Positions 10,966 to 22,555 of a DNA stretch of 64,000 nucleotides are shown here, one piece after another. The notes under the pieces are model-generated. The model saw only the letters and a program-made list of their open reading frames with translations, was not told where the DNA came from and did no database searches. This DNA comes from Heterodera schachtii. Its lineage: Eukaryota; Nematoda; Chromadorea; Rhabditida; Heteroderidae. A program made the translations under genes and the position numbers. How positions within the stretch are numbered: the first letter of the stretch is position 1; each line of letters begins with the position of its first letter. The DNA lies in the NCBI GenBank assembly GCA_023374025.1, contig SIJG01000033.1:275529-339528 (forward strand). The letters run 5' to 3'.

Positions 10966-11316
10966 TTGGGATAAAGCGCTTCGCGCTTCTTGAGCTTCGC
11001 TACCTAGGCTTTGAAGCGATTTAAATGAAGAGATTTTGAATTAAAAAAAATTAACAGCGATTTTTAGGCCGCTTCGCGGCCTCGAACGGGCGCTTTGCGC
11101 CCGTTTCAAATTTCTGTTGTAATTTTCGGCCGCTTCGCGACCGTTTTTAAATTTCGTGATTTTAGGCCGCTTCGCGGCCTTGAACGGGCGCTTCGCGCCC
11201 GTTTTTTAATTTTGTTGAGCTCAGACGGGCGCTACGCGCAAATTTTGTTGTACTTTTCGGCCGCTTCGCGGCCGTTTTTGAATTGTGTTGAGTCAAACGG
11301 TCGCTTCGCGCCCGTC
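10966..11316. repeat. GC-rich hairpin cluster around GC-TTC-GC
   Basis: At least eight short perfect or near-perfect palindromes in 250 bp, alternating GGCCGC-TTC-GCGGCC and ACGGGCGC-TTC-GCGCCCGT (loop variants TTT and TAC), spaced by A+T-rich linkers often ending GTTGAGCTC. A first one, AAGCGCTTCGCGCTT, lies at 10971-10988. Structure-forming satellite; function unknown. Confidence 0.88.
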
Positions 11317-11349
11317 TCTAGTTTGTGGACGAGGTAAACAACGGGTTGT

Positions 11350-12110
11350 TGAGGTACAAAAGTGATCAGAAGAGGTACAAAAGTGATCAGAAGAGGTACA
11401 ACAGTAAATAGAAGAGGTACAACATTAAATAGAAGAGGTACAACAGTGATAAGAAGAGGTACAACAGTGATAAGAAGAGGTAGAACAGTGAAAAGAAGAG
11501 GTACAACACTAAATAGAAGAGGTAGAACAGTGAAAAGAAGAGGTACAACAGTAAATAGAAGAGGTACAACAGTGAAAAGAAGAGGTACAACAGTAAAGAG
11601 AATAGGTACAACAGTAAAGAGAATAGGTACAACAGTAAAGAGAATAGGTACAATGGTGATTAGAAGAGGTACAATGGTGATTAGAAAAGGTACAACAGTG
11701 ATAAGAAGAGGTAGAACAGTGAAAAGAAGAGGTACAACACTAAATAGAAGAGGTAGAACAGTGAAAAGAAGAGGTACAAATAGAAGAGGTAGAACAGTGA
11801 AAAGAAGAGGTACAACAGTAAATAGAAGAGGTACAACAGTGAAAAGAAGAGGTACAACAGTAAAGAGAATAGGTACAATGGTGATTAGAAGAGGTACAAT
11901 GGTGATTAGAAAAGGTACAACAGTGATTAGAAGAGGTAAACAGAGATTAGAAGAGGTACAAATTTGATGAAAAGAGGTACAAATTTGATGAAAAGAGGTA
12001 CAAAAGTGATTAGAAGAGGTACAACAATGATCAGAAGAGGTACAACAGTGATTAGGAGAGTTACAACATTGAGTAGAGAGGTACAAACATGGGAGGAAGA
12101 GGTACAACAT
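11350..12110. repeat. 21-bp minisatellite, open in both directions
   Basis: About 36 units of roughly AGAAGAGGTACAACAGTGAT(A), mostly exactly 21 bp. The period is a multiple of three and no unit contains stops in certain frames. The plus strand is therefore open for 201 codons (RRGTTVI-type heptads) and the minus strand for 292 (VPLLFTV-type heptads). No domain, start context or splice sites suggest a real protein. I call it a minisatellite, with the long frames as its by-product. Confidence 0.9.
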
Positions 12111-12426
12111 GGTTAATATTAAATAAATAAGGAATTGTTTTTATTAAAAATAGATAAAAACCGAATGAATTATTAAAATACTCTTTTTATTAAAATTATG
12201 AAAAGTATAATTGAATATTTATTTTTAATAGAAATGGAAAAAATTTTGACAAATGCAATTTTAAAATAATAGCTGAAATTCTTACTTAAATGATAAATCA
12301 TTATTCATCAAAAAATAATTTAATTAAATTTTAAAAAAATTTATTTATTATTAATAAAACCAAAGCATTTAAATTTATTAAAAGTAATGAAAATTAACTC
12401 AAAAAAAACTAATAGAAAAATAATGT

Positions 12427-13927
12427 ACACCGTCCGGATCCGAACCTGCCCACCCCCCTCAAAATGATGCCTCAGAATCCCCAATCACACAGGGATTCTG
12501 AGGCCCTAACGATGTCTTAAGTGAAATCTGATTTCAGATCCGTGATCAGCGTCCTAAAATACCCTTAATGACATGTTTACGGAATATTTTTGGTGAAAAA
12601 ATTTTTCAACTTAAAAATCATGGTCACCCCCCTATGGTCCCGAACCCCAAAATCACTTTTATTTTTATAACATTTTTCAAAAAACCGATAAAAATATAAA
12701 ATAAATTTTATCTTATAGAACAAAAAATTGCGGATTTTTGTAGTATTTTATTTTTCACGAGTGACTTTTCAGAACCGAGTTCTGAATTTTTTTCTGAAAA
12801 TTCGAATTTTTCAAGAAATTCTAGAATATCTTTTTTATTTTTAGAGATAGAAATTCCTAATAAATCCCATAAAATTCTCCTTATTTTTCTGTATTTTTAA
12901 AGTTTAATTGCATGAAAATCGTCCCATTTAAAAATGAGCTACGAATTTACAAAATTTAACCCAAAATCCTGGGAGCCAAAAATTGAAAAATATTATCGAA
13001 CTTTTAAAAAATTCCTAAAATTCTGAAACGTTAAACAAACATCATATTCGTGCTCAGCCTCTTAATTTACCCCAGAAAAATATTTTTCACCCCCCACTTA
13101 GGCCCAAAAAAAATTTCCGAAAATTTCTAGGGGGCCTAGCTCGAAAATTTTTGAAAATTTCCAAACATATAATACGCCATTCGATAGAGCTCAAAAAGCT
13201 CTACAATTTTGCCCTAAAGCAATTTTTGGCTAAAACCAACCCCCGACGAGTTATGGGTCCGGGACTCAAATGTCCCGCTTAGGCCAAAAAATTTTTCTAT
13301 TTCCGGGAAAAAATCGAAAATTTTCTAAAAACATCACCAATCGATAGAGCTCGAAAAACGATGTTTTGGAAGTGGTCTCCGTTTTCCCCGGAAAAATCGT
13401 TAAAAAATCCTAAAATTCAAAAACTGAAAAACCGAATTTTAGGCCTAACTCGAAAATTCTTGAAAATTTTCAAAATTTTAAAATTTTCAAAAATCGAGCT
13501 CATCGAGCTCTACAATAAGTCTGCTGGCTCCCCCTGGCTCAGATCAAACCCGGGCGTGCTATTCGCCTGGTACTGAAGTGTCCAAAAAAAGTGATTCTTA
13601 CGTTGCCTAACCTACAGGTCAGGCTTTTGGTCTGATCAAAAAATTTTTGCTGGCAATGTTGTAGGCCATTGTTGGGGCATTTCGCTTTTGGGGTCCTCTA
13701 AGCCCTAAAATCAAAAGCAAAAAATTTCGTAACACTGAGACTGTGGGCAAAGTCAGTTTTCGAGCCGCTGGGACTCAGTTGGCCACCGGACCGGAAAATC
13801 CGTATTTTTCCCGGATGCGCCGTAACCGACTACATACCCATGCCAAATTTCAGCTTCGTACCTATTCCCGTTCGACTCAAATTAGTTTTTGAAGCGAAAC
13901 CCCTTACCTATATAACATATATATAAT
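12427..13927. repeat. 1.5-kb repeat module, copy in E1
   Basis: About 1.5 kb shared with 23283-24787 at high identity and with 18417-19684. Starts near CCCACCCCCCTCAAAATGATG and carries a perfect 12-bp stem hairpin (12470-12503). It contains recurring internal words such as GATAGAGCTC, AGCTCTACAA and CGAGTTATGGG, so it was itself built by internal duplication. A 71-codon frame inside is not conserved. Confidence 0.85.
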
Positions 13928-14251
13928 GATATGCAATGATTTATATTTAGTTATACATTGGCAAAACAAAAAGATTGTTAAAACAAAATACCGAAACCAA
14001 CTATACACAATGAGATGGTATAATTTATTTAATTATACATTTAAACCAAAAACATTGGTAAACCGAAAAGCAATTGTACTTTCAGAAACTAACCGGCAAG
14101 AGAATTTAAACTTAAATTTTGCTATATAAAAGATCAATGAAGAAATAAATAAAAAATTATTTCATTTGGAACTTTAATTAAAGAATTGAATAATGCAATT
14201 GAAAATATCGCAATAGATGATCGATTTAATTATATATAATAATAAGATTCA

Positions 14252-14365
14252 ACAATATATAAATTATATCTTTTATCATGGAAGAGTTCGGAGGATGTCA
14301 GCCTTGGTCCGTTGATTCCATATTATTTTCTTATTAATAATCTTCATAAAAACAAAAAAATTTGA
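14252..14365 (+). pseudogene. Chromodomain-like relic
   Basis: Reads KLYLLSWKSSEDVSLGPL, matching Y-L-V-K-W-K-G...T-W-x-P-L in order, followed by IPYYFLINNLHKNK and TGA. The conserved Trp of the TWEP block is replaced. Confidence 0.45.
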
Positions 14366-14726
14366 AATTTATCTCATAAGGAAAAGCTTAAATTGTAATA
14401 CAAAAAATGTATTTATAAATTTCAATAAAAAAAAACAGCAATAAATTGTAGATTTTATAAAAACTGATAACAAATGAAACGCATATAAAATAACAGAATT
14501 TAAAATTAAGAAGAATAATAACTATAAAAATTTAATAATCTATTATAATTCCAAGCTTAATACCCTTTAATAGGTATAAAAATTAAATAATTTTAAATTG
14601 ATAAAATATTCGAAATTATTTTAAAATACATAAAACTGAATCATCTTTGGAAATTAAATTTGTTAGATGAAATAAATTTTTAAAAGAAAAAAGAAATATA
14701 TAATAATTAAGAACTATAAAGCCTTA

Positions 14727-14840
14727 GTAAATATTTGTTGGGAGCGAAAATGGAAAAAATGTGCCGTTTTTTATGAAGACAATGACCATTTAACGAGATC
14801 AATCAAAACCATTTTAAGGAGTAATTCCTACAAAAAATAA
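14727..14840 (+). pseudogene. Chromodomain-like relic
   Basis: Open from 14730 to TAA at 14838. Reads ICWERKWKKCAVFYEDND and then HLTRSIKTIL. The W-E-(G) pair and the FYE...HL block suit a chromodomain core and helix. A decayed paralogue lies at 4855. Confidence 0.5.
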
Positions 14841-15016
14841 ATGAATCTCTTGGATGTGCAAAAAGATTTAATGGTATAAAAAGCAAACAATTCTCAAATA
14901 GCTAAAAATTTAATTAATTAAAATATATTACAATAAATTCAAAACGAAAACTCAAAAAAAAAGATTGTATAAACAGATAAATTTATTTATTTTTATTACA
15001 AAAATGTTTGGCATAA

Positions 15017-15247
15017 ATAAACCAAAAGGTTCCCTTAATTGATGATGCTGATGATGAAGAATACCATGTTGATGCCTTTTTGCCGCTCATGGGACATCAG
15101 ACTAAAAAATAAGAAATTAATTTAAAAAGAAATACAACCAATTTAAAAATAATTCAACCAAATCACCTAAGTTTTTATGTGCTTAAAATGGCATAATTAA
15201 TACTTAAAATAACTGTTGAATTTCCACAAAAACTCTTGACAAAATAA
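15017..15247 (+). pseudogene. Two-part chromodomain-like pseudogene
   Basis: Part 1 (15017-15112) reads IDDADDEEYHVDAFLPLMGH, an acidic lead followed by the first strand, as in many chromodomain proteins. About 60 bp of A+T-rich sequence follows. Part 2 (15171-15247) then reads VFMCLKWHN and, in a shifted frame, TVEFPQKLLTK. Layout and spacing match the two-exon relic at 1751. Stops and frame shifts show it is dead. Confidence 0.5.
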
Positions 15248-16476
15248 GCGAAGGTTGTCCCTAATAAAATTTTAATTGTAATTCTAAAAATTTAACAGCG
15301 ACATATATGTATTAATGAGAAACTCAATTTTAACACAAAATTTTTTTATTTACGATGGATTTAAAATACTATTTAAAATAAATTATTCTTCTTCACGCAT
15401 CCAGCTGAACATTGGGCAAACGTTTACAATAAATTCAAAACAAACATTTTTTTAAAAATTGTGTAAACAATAAATTTATTAAATAAAAAAAATAGATAAA
15501 TAAATAAATAACGCACGCATACAAATCACAGTCATAAAAATATCATTCAATATAATCAGATAATCACTTAAATTTGAATATAAAAACTCATAAATTCACT
15601 ATGATTAAACTATAATTAAATGATTGACCATGTTGAAATCTCATCTAATAATATGCTAAGATTTATTAGGCTATACAAAAAGATTGTTAAAACAAAAACG
15701 TTGTCTGAATGAGAAAAAATTTAATGAGTCACGTGAAATAGGAAGAATACCTAATATTTACTATAATAAATATATGTTATGATAAAACCAATATTCAATT
15801 TGTATTTATTATATCATTGACTTACTCTGTTTAAATTTCATCAATGATATGCTATAATTCATTAATATACATTGGAAGAATAACTAATATTTTTTAATAA
15901 AGAAATAAATGTTATGATAAAACCTATATTCAATTTATATTTATATATGTTAAATTTAAATTTAAAGACTTAAAAAATTCTAAAAAAAAATTTGTCATAA
16001 ATTTAGATAATTAAATGAATACCCTAAACTTAAAAGAGCAAAAAATGTTAGTTAACAAAAAAAAAATTATTTTGCCTATAAATTTGATCGGCCGTCTTCA
16101 AATTCATTTAAAAAAGTTAATAAATTTAAAAAACAGGGAAATTTAAGGTCCAGCAGATAATAAAATAATTAATTATTAATTTGATGAAATATTCCGGATA
16201 AAATAGAATTAACACCCACGAGAGCATCAGACACGTTTACATGAAAGGAAACCTGACCCATGAAAACTGATTTGTGAGTCAAAAATTTTAACGAGAAAAA
16301 AAGGAAACTTGAAAATATATTGTTTTAAGAATTAACAAATTTGAACTTAAAAATTAAATTTTATATAGTAAGCTTTTGAATAAAAAAGAAACATAATACA
16401 AATAAATTTAAGATAAAATTAAAATTAATTAATCGCAAAAATATAATAAATATGAGATTCAATATTAGACAAATAA

Positions 16477-16562
16477 ATGCTTTTTAAATGGAAGATGCTC
16501 ACGCATTTTTCCGTGGTAAACTACGGCAGATGCCATTCTTGCTAGATGATGAAAAGAACTAA
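16477..16562 (+). pseudogene. Possible chromodomain relic
   Basis: Reads MLFKWKMLTHFSVVNYG and, one frame over, QMPFLLDDEKN then TAA. The F-K-W-K start is chromodomain-like; a frameshift breaks it. Confidence 0.35.
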
Positions 16563-17875
16563 TAAATAAATGCTAATTTTATTATCATTACGAAATTAAT
16601 TACAAAGCAATTGTATATAAAATAGTATTAAATCTCAAGGTGAAATTTAACACATTTTGTTTGCATAAATACCAATGGGTTGACAGTTGCTAATAAAATT
16701 ACTCGAATTAAGACTAATAAAAATACTCTAATTAATAAAAAGATACATAAGCAAAAAGTAATTCCACTCTAGGCAGAAAAGTTACAAATCTACGAAAAAA
16801 TACGGATAAATAAAGAAAGTTATCAAAAAATATGAATAATAAAGCCAAAAATGAGCCTAAATCTTTTAAATTAAATAATCTATGAAGAGATTTCATTAGT
16901 CATAAATAATTTGTAAAAAAATTTTATAAAGGCGGCCAAAACGCGAAGGTTGGCCCAGAAAATTAACTTGAAACCATCTACCATATAGATTAATTATGGA
17001 AGCAAAAAACCAAGAAAATATTAACAATTAATTAATAATTATAGAAAAATTAATAAATTAAACAAAATACAGAAAAAATCTGATGTTCAATCCCAACATT
17101 AAAAAGATTACAAAAAGAGAAGAGATCGTTACTCTTTATTAAAGTGTAAAATGTAATTGAAAACACAAATAAAAATAAAATTTGATTATTTTTCAGTAAA
17201 ATAAATGAGCCATTAATGAAATTAAATTATGCATATCTGAAGAACAAACGGAATTTGAATATTAAATCACAGTAATTAAAAAAAATTATGTAAAAAATAT
17301 TAAATAAAATCATAATAGCATAATATGGTATAATATCATTAATTCTGAAAAAAATTTTCTTATTTAAATAAAGATATAATTTTATATGCATTTAATTGGT
17401 AGTAAATTGTAAGAAAATTTAAAATTAATTAAAAAACAAAAGAAAATATTTCTATAAATAAAAAAATGTTTAGTGAAAAAAAAACAACAAATATGAAACA
17501 AAAGATCTTCTCGGTGATAATGACAGAGTTTGTTTGAATAAATAAATTTTAATTATTAATTATTTTTCATAAACAAAAATTAAAACCTTTCATTTCTGAT
17601 CTCATGAGTTTTACTAAAAATACATTAATTAGCAATTATTTTTTCATGGAAACAAGAAATAATAACTAACCCTTTTTACAAAATTTCTCTATTTTATCTA
17701 AAATGAAAAATAATAAATTCGAGATTCAACTCAGAAAGCAATAATAGGCTATTGGAGAAAATAAAGCGAGATTGATGCAAAATTCAAGAAATTGGTTAAT
17801 TCATAATTATGCATTTTTAAAAAGAAAACAAAAAATTAACACATTTAAAATCATGACTGCCTAAATTTATTTAAA

Positions 17876-18416
17876 NNNNNNNNNNNNNNNNNNNNNNNNN
17901 NNNNNNNNNNNNNNNNNNNNNNNNNNNNNNNNNNNNNNNNNNNNNNNNNNNNNNNNNNNNNNNNNNNNNNNNNNNNNNNNNNNNNNNNNNNNNNNNNNNN
18001 NNNNNNNNNNNNNNNNNNNNNNNNNNNNNNNNNNNNNNNNNNNNNNNNNNNNNNNNNNNNNNNNNNNNNNNNNNNNNNNNNNNNNNNNNNNNNNNNNNNN
18101 NNNNNNNNNNNNNNNNNNNNNNNNNNNNNNNNNNNNNNNNNNNNNNNNNNNNNNNNNNNNNNNNNNNNNNNNNNNNNNNNNNNNNNNNNNNNNNNNNNNN
18201 NNNNNNNNNNNNNNNNNNNNNNNNNNNNNNNNNNNNNNNNNNNNNNNNNNNNNNNNNNNNNNNNNNNNNNNNNNNNNNNNNNNNNNNNNNNNNNNNNNNN
18301 NNNNNNNNNNNNNNNNNNNNNNNNNNNNNNNNNNNNNNNNNNNNNNNNNNNNNNNNNNNNNNNNNNNNNNNNNNNNNNNNNNNNNNNNNNNNNNNNNNNN
18401 NNNNNNNNNNNNNNNN
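17876..18416. other. Assembly gap
   Basis: 541 undetermined bases. Apparent frames across it are artefacts. The sequence on the right is already inside the 1.5-kb module, so the missing part should include the start of that module and perhaps the left end of E2. Confidence 0.99.
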
Positions 18417-19684
18417 TTTTATTTTTATAACTTTTTTCAAAAAAGTGATAATCACATGAGATAAAATACATTAAATAGAGCAAAAAATTGCGGATTTTTC
18501 TATTATTTTATTTGTGAAAACTACTTTTCAGAACCGAATTATAAATTATTTTCTGAAAAATCGGAAATTTCCAGAATTTCTGGAATAACTTTTTTTATTT
18601 TGCAGATAGAAATATCAAATAAAATGCATTAAATTCTCCTTATTTTTCTCTATTTTTATTACTTTATTATACTAAAATTGACCCGATCTGAACTGAGTTA
18701 TGAATTTTCAAATATTCGGCCAAAATCCCGAGGGCCAAAAAATTTAAAAATATTTTGAATTTTTAAAAAATTCAAAAATTTCTGTAACTTAAAATGGACT
18801 TGGTATTCGTGCTCAGCACCCCAAATTACACCAGAAAAATATTTTTCACCCCCCTTTTCAACGCAAAAAAAATTTTCGAAAATTTCTAGGGGGCCTAGCT
18901 CGAAAATTTTTGAAAATTTCCGAACAGTTAGTACACCATTCGATAGCATTTTAAAAGCTCTACAATTTTGCCCTAAGGCTTTTTTTCGCTAAAATCAATC
19001 CCTGACGAGTTATGGGCCCGGGACTCAAATGTCCCGCTTAGGCCAAAATTTTTTTCTATTTCCGGAAAAAAACTGAAATTTTTTCGAAAAAAATACCAGT
19101 CGATAGAGCTCAAAAAATGATGTTTTGGAAGTGGTCTCCGTTTTCCCCGGAAAAATCGTTAAAAAATCCTAAAATTCAAAAACCCCAAAACCTACTTTTA
19201 GGCCTAACTCGAAAATTTTTGAAAATTTTCGAAATTTTAAAATTTGGAAAAATCCAGCTTTCAAAGCTCTACAATAGTCCCGCTGGCACCCCCTTGGTCA
19301 GATCAAACCCGGGCGTGGTATTCACCGGGGACTGAAGTGGACAAAGTTGGTACTGAATTTTTGTAGAAGCACCCAGCCCAGGGAGTTAGAGATAGAGGCC
19401 TGGAATTTTTTTTAACTTTTAGTCAACATTTCAACTTAGGGCCCTCAAAGCGGGCATTTTTTGATTCGAGTTTTACAAAAAAAGTTACGGGTCCTCAAAC
19501 GCATGAAAAATTAAGAAATCAGTCCCTGGTACTCAGTTGGCGGCGCTGAATTTTTCTCTATAGTTTTCCCAGATGCCCCGTCCCAAGGTGCATACGTATG
19601 CAAAATTTCAGCTCCGTACCTATTCCCGTTCGACTCAAATTAGTTTTTGAAGCGAAACCCCTTACCTATATAACATATATATAA
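18417..19684 (-). mobile_element. Composite element E2, right part (left side in the gap)
   Basis: Carries the same 1.5-kb module as E1 and E4, including TCGATAGAGCTC and CCCGCTTAGGCC blocks, and ends CTATATAACATATATATAA directly against the CTAG of E3. Its left side falls in the run of N. Confidence 0.5.
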
Positions 19685-20854
19685 CTAGCGTGGGGAATTG
19701 ACGGGGGCGGTGTAGGCAGTATACTTCTGAACATAAATATAATTTTGTTAAATTAATATAGATAAAATAATTATTGTATAATGTGTGTTGTTTTAAAGCG
19801 CTGTCGCGCTATGGGACGCGGCTTCGCCGCGTCGCTAGAATGAATTAAAATATTATAAATTTTTTGTATTTATTTTATCTTTTTTTAAAATAAAGATAAA
19901 TATATGAGATAAAGCGCATTAGATAGAGCTCAAAATTCTCTACAAAAATGTTTTGGTCGATTTTTCGCTTAAAAACAAATCCTGACGAGTTATAGCCCCA
20001 TAATTCATGGGGACCCCTATGATTTTTCATTTAAAAATTAAATTTTATTTTATAACTTTTTTTAAGCTCATGATAAAAACATAAGATAAAGCATATTAGA
20101 TAGAGCTTAAAATTCTCTACAAAAATGGTCTAAGACATTTTTTTGCTAAAATCAACCTCTGCACAGTTATAAGCCAAAAACAGAAATTGGCCCCCAATTT
20201 CTGAAAATTTTCTATTTCCAAAAAAATTTTGAAAAATTTTTCTGAAAATCACACCAATCGATAGAGCATGAAAAACGGTTGCTTGAAAGTGGTCTTGGTT
20301 TTTCCGAGAAAAATCTGCAAAAAATACTAAAATTCAAAAACCTCAAAAGTGACGAGGGGGCCTAGCTCGAAAATTTCTGAAAATTTCTGAAATTTAAAAA
20401 ATTGACAAGATAGAGCTCATCGAGCTGTACAATAAGTTCACTGGCGCCGACCCGCTCAGCGCAATCCCCAGCGAGTTATTCCCGAAAAACCGAAAAACCG
20501 GAAAAATGGAAAAAAATTTTTGCGAATTTTTGCAGGCCAGGGCTTTGATCCTAGGGCCTCGGCCAAGAAGAAAAAAATTTCCCAAACGTTCCAACTTAGG
20601 GCCCTCTCAGCAGACATTTTTGGCTCCGGGTTCCCAGAAAAAAGTTATGGCCCCAAAACTGCATGCATTTTCCTCCAAAAAGCCGTTTCAGCGCCGCTGG
20701 CGCTGAACTGGCCTCCGGATCAAAATGCCTATAGTTTTCCTGGATGCGCCGTCAAAAGTTGCCCCTGCCTGCAAAATTTCAGCTCAATCGGTCCGGCGGT
20801 TCCCGAGATTTTAGTTTTAGCAATGAGTTCATCTGTTTCTTTAGGTATATAAAA
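19685..20854 (-). mobile_element. Composite element E3
   Basis: Begins CTAGCGTGGGG, has hairpins AAAGCGCTGTCGCGCT and GACGCGGCTTCGCCGCGTC (19793-19836), then a shorter, diverged version of the module made of repeated GATAGAGCT...CTCTACAA units. It ends GGTATATAAA against the CTAG of E4. Minus-strand sequence near this end (CTCGGGAACCGCCGGACCGA) is of a kind often seen near non-autonomous transposon ends in invertebrates. Confidence 0.45.
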
Positions 20855-20893
20855 CTAGCGGGTGCGTGAACCGTCGGATCTGTTGCTTTAAAG

Positions 20894-21060
20894 CGCTTCG
20901 CGCTTTGGGAGCTTCGCTACCTAGATTGCTGTTGGTTGGGGAGAGATTTGGAATTTTAAAAAATTATCAGCAATTTTTAGGCCGCTTCGCGGCCTCAAAC
21001 GGGCGCTTCGCGCCCGTTTTTTAAATTTGTTTAGCTCTGACGGGCGCTTCGCGCCCGTTT
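20894..21060. repeat. GC-TTC-GC hairpin cluster downstream of the RRM gene
   Basis: AAAGCGCTTCGCGCTTT, AGGCCGCTTCGCGGCCT, AACGGGCGCTTCGCGCCCGT and GACGGGCGCTTCGCGCCCGT in order. These are the same hairpins as at 10966-11316. They lie 130 bp beyond the stop codon of the RRM gene and could act in its 3' processing, but that is speculation. Confidence 0.88.
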
Positions 21061-21187
21061 TTAATTATAAAAAACAAAATGTAACAAAAATTTATTTGTG
21101 GTGCACGAAAATCTTCAAGAACATCATCATAGCATATCATAAACCGGTAAAAAATTTCTCAAAATCAACGTTAAGATCATAAAAATT

Positions 21188-21850
21188 CTAACTAAAATTC
21201 ATATTGAAAATATATTTCCCACTTTCAAGTACATCTTTCTTCTTGTTCGTCCCGCGCTTTTCATCAACTTCTTTCTTACTAAACTCCTGCTTAATTCCTT
21301 TAACCTTGGATTCACCACGACTTTGAATGTTTTTCTAAATTATTCGTTTATTAACTTAGTTCAAACAGACTAAGAATTTAATTAGTATTTTTTTACATAC
21401 TCGAGTGCGTTTGTTGCCAAGCTTATTTTTCGGCTGCTGATTCTCCATCTGCTTCACATCAACAACTTTCCCATCAATGGTATGAGGTCCACCCGAAATT
21501 ATTGCGGCAGTCTTAGGTATAAAGTAGTTTATCTTTATAATTCATAAATACCTGGGTACACACGAAGGTCACGAAGCCAAAACAGCGCGAATGTTTGTTC
21601 TTGACATGTCGTACAACCTTGCAATTTTCCACCTTACCAAATTTCGAAAAATAAGCACTCAAAGAAGCGTTTGTGGTATCAATCGATAAACTAAATACAA
21701 AAAAATAAGGAAGATAAAGTATCATAAGGCAAACCCGCCAACGAAGATTGAGTGGTCTTTTCCATTAACGGAACTGCTGCTGCCAGGGGCTACAGACAAT
21801 TGGACACCGATTGGCTGCTCGCCATCGGATGGAATTTGTTTGGAAGACAT
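21188..21850 (-). CDS. RRM-domain RNA-binding protein, 4 exons
   Basis: Exons by sequence: 21735-21850, 21552-21690, 21401-21511 and 21188-21334, joined by GT-AG introns of 44, 40 and 66 bp. The joined frame has 170 codons and ends in TAG at 21188-21190. One RRM (about residues 34-105) is clear: RNP2 reads IFVGGL across the first junction, RNP1 reads RCFGFVTF, and the C-terminal strand reads GGPHTIDGKVVDVKQ. This arrangement is typical of the Musashi/hnRNP A-B class, which binds single-stranded RNA. RNP1 has Cys where the family normally has Gly. The C-terminal 60 residues are Lys-rich and lack a second RRM, so the protein is shorter than Musashi proteins. The Met at 21850 is used. An in-frame Met at 21877, just after a CAG, would add nine residues rich in Asn. 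The gene lies inside a repeat-rich composite element with hairpins on both sides, so a transposon-captured or recently retained copy is possible. Splice model and domain: high confidence. Activity: unknown. Confidence 0.85.
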
Positions 21851-21989
21851 GTTGTTGTTGTTGTGGGTGTTGTCCATCTGACTGTGCTGCCCTCGGATGG
21901 AATAGATATATGATTTCGTTGTCAAGGAAATATTTTGCTAAACATATAAAAAATGTAGCATCAACACAATGTCTTGTAGATATCCTACA

Positions 21990-22490
21990 CAAGACACTCT
22001 ACGCTAGTGCATTTGCTATTCAAAAAAATGGTAGCGGACTGACGGTTTCGCTGCCCTTTTATAGACTTTTCTGTGGGAGTAGTGTAGAGAAACTACACTG
22101 GATACTCTACGCTAGTGCATTTGCTACGCTAGCTTTCGAAAAAAAGTGGGAGCGGACTGACGGTTTCGCTGCCCTTTTATAGACTTTTCTGTGGGAGTAG
22201 TGTAGATATCCTACACTGGACACTCTACGCTAGTGCATTTGCTACGCTAGCTTTCGAAAAAAGTGGGAGCGGACTGACGGTTTCGCTGCCTTTTTATAGA
22301 CTTTTCTGTAGGAGTAGTGTAGAGTGTAGAGAAACTACACTGGATACTCTACGCTAGTCCAGTTTAGCTTTCGGAAAAAATGGGAGCGGACTGACGGTTT
22401 CGCAGCCCTTTTATAGACTTTTCTGTGGGAGTAGTGTAGAGTGTAGAGAAACTACACTGGATACTCTACGCTAGTGCAGTTTATACTAAA
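21990..22490. repeat. 117-bp tandem array upstream of the RRM gene
   Basis: The block GGAGCGGACTGACGGTTTCGC recurs at about 22032, 22149, 22267 and 22384, giving a 117-118-bp unit in four copies. Each also holds GTGTAGAGAAACTACACTGG, in which GTGTAG and CTACAC form a hairpin. It begins about 110 bp upstream of the upstream Met of the RRM gene, in its promoter region. Confidence 0.88.
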
Positions 22491-22555
22491 TTGCTGATCC
22501 TAGTGTAGAAACTCTATATTAGTTATTAGCTAGTGTAGCATGGACGGTTAAAATT

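Larger units (their letters stand above)
10935..13928 (-). mobile_element. Composite Helitron-like element E1
   Basis: On the minus strand it would end in ...GGTTCACGAACCCGCTAG followed by T, i.e. a small hairpin then CTAG, as in Helitron 3' ends. The opposite end is CTATATAACATATATATAATGA followed by T, which on the minus strand gives A|TC. Contents from left: hairpin cluster (10966-11316), 21-bp minisatellite (11350-12110), 1.5-kb module (12427-13927). No Rep/helicase gene, so non-autonomous. The superfamily is an inference; the shared structure with E3 and E4 is directly visible. Confidence 0.5.
14380..17850. repeat. Ancient segmental duplicate B (pairs with 4100-6250)
   Basis: Collinear, diverged paralogue of 4100-6250. 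Further echoes place 15275-15385 with 9725-9845 and 16380-16455 with 7140-7215. Much of 1-18 kb thus seems built from old copies of a few units. It contains several exon relics listed separately and runs into the assembly gap. Confidence 0.65.

Noticed and set aside
11232..12110. 292-codon minus-strand frame (VPLLFTV heptads) and 201-codon plus-strand frame
   Set aside because: Both are products of a 21-bp minisatellite; no independent sign of a gene.
17851..18483. Long minus-strand frame
   Set aside because: It runs through the assembly gap (N).
13361..19335. Similar 71- and 72-codon frames in two module copies (FWKWSPFSPEKS)
   Set aside because: The nucleotide repeat is conserved in and outside the frame alike, and the third copy lacks the open frame.
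21811..22182. 123-codon plus-strand frame
   Set aside because: Antisense to the RRM gene's first exon and then runs into the 117-bp array.
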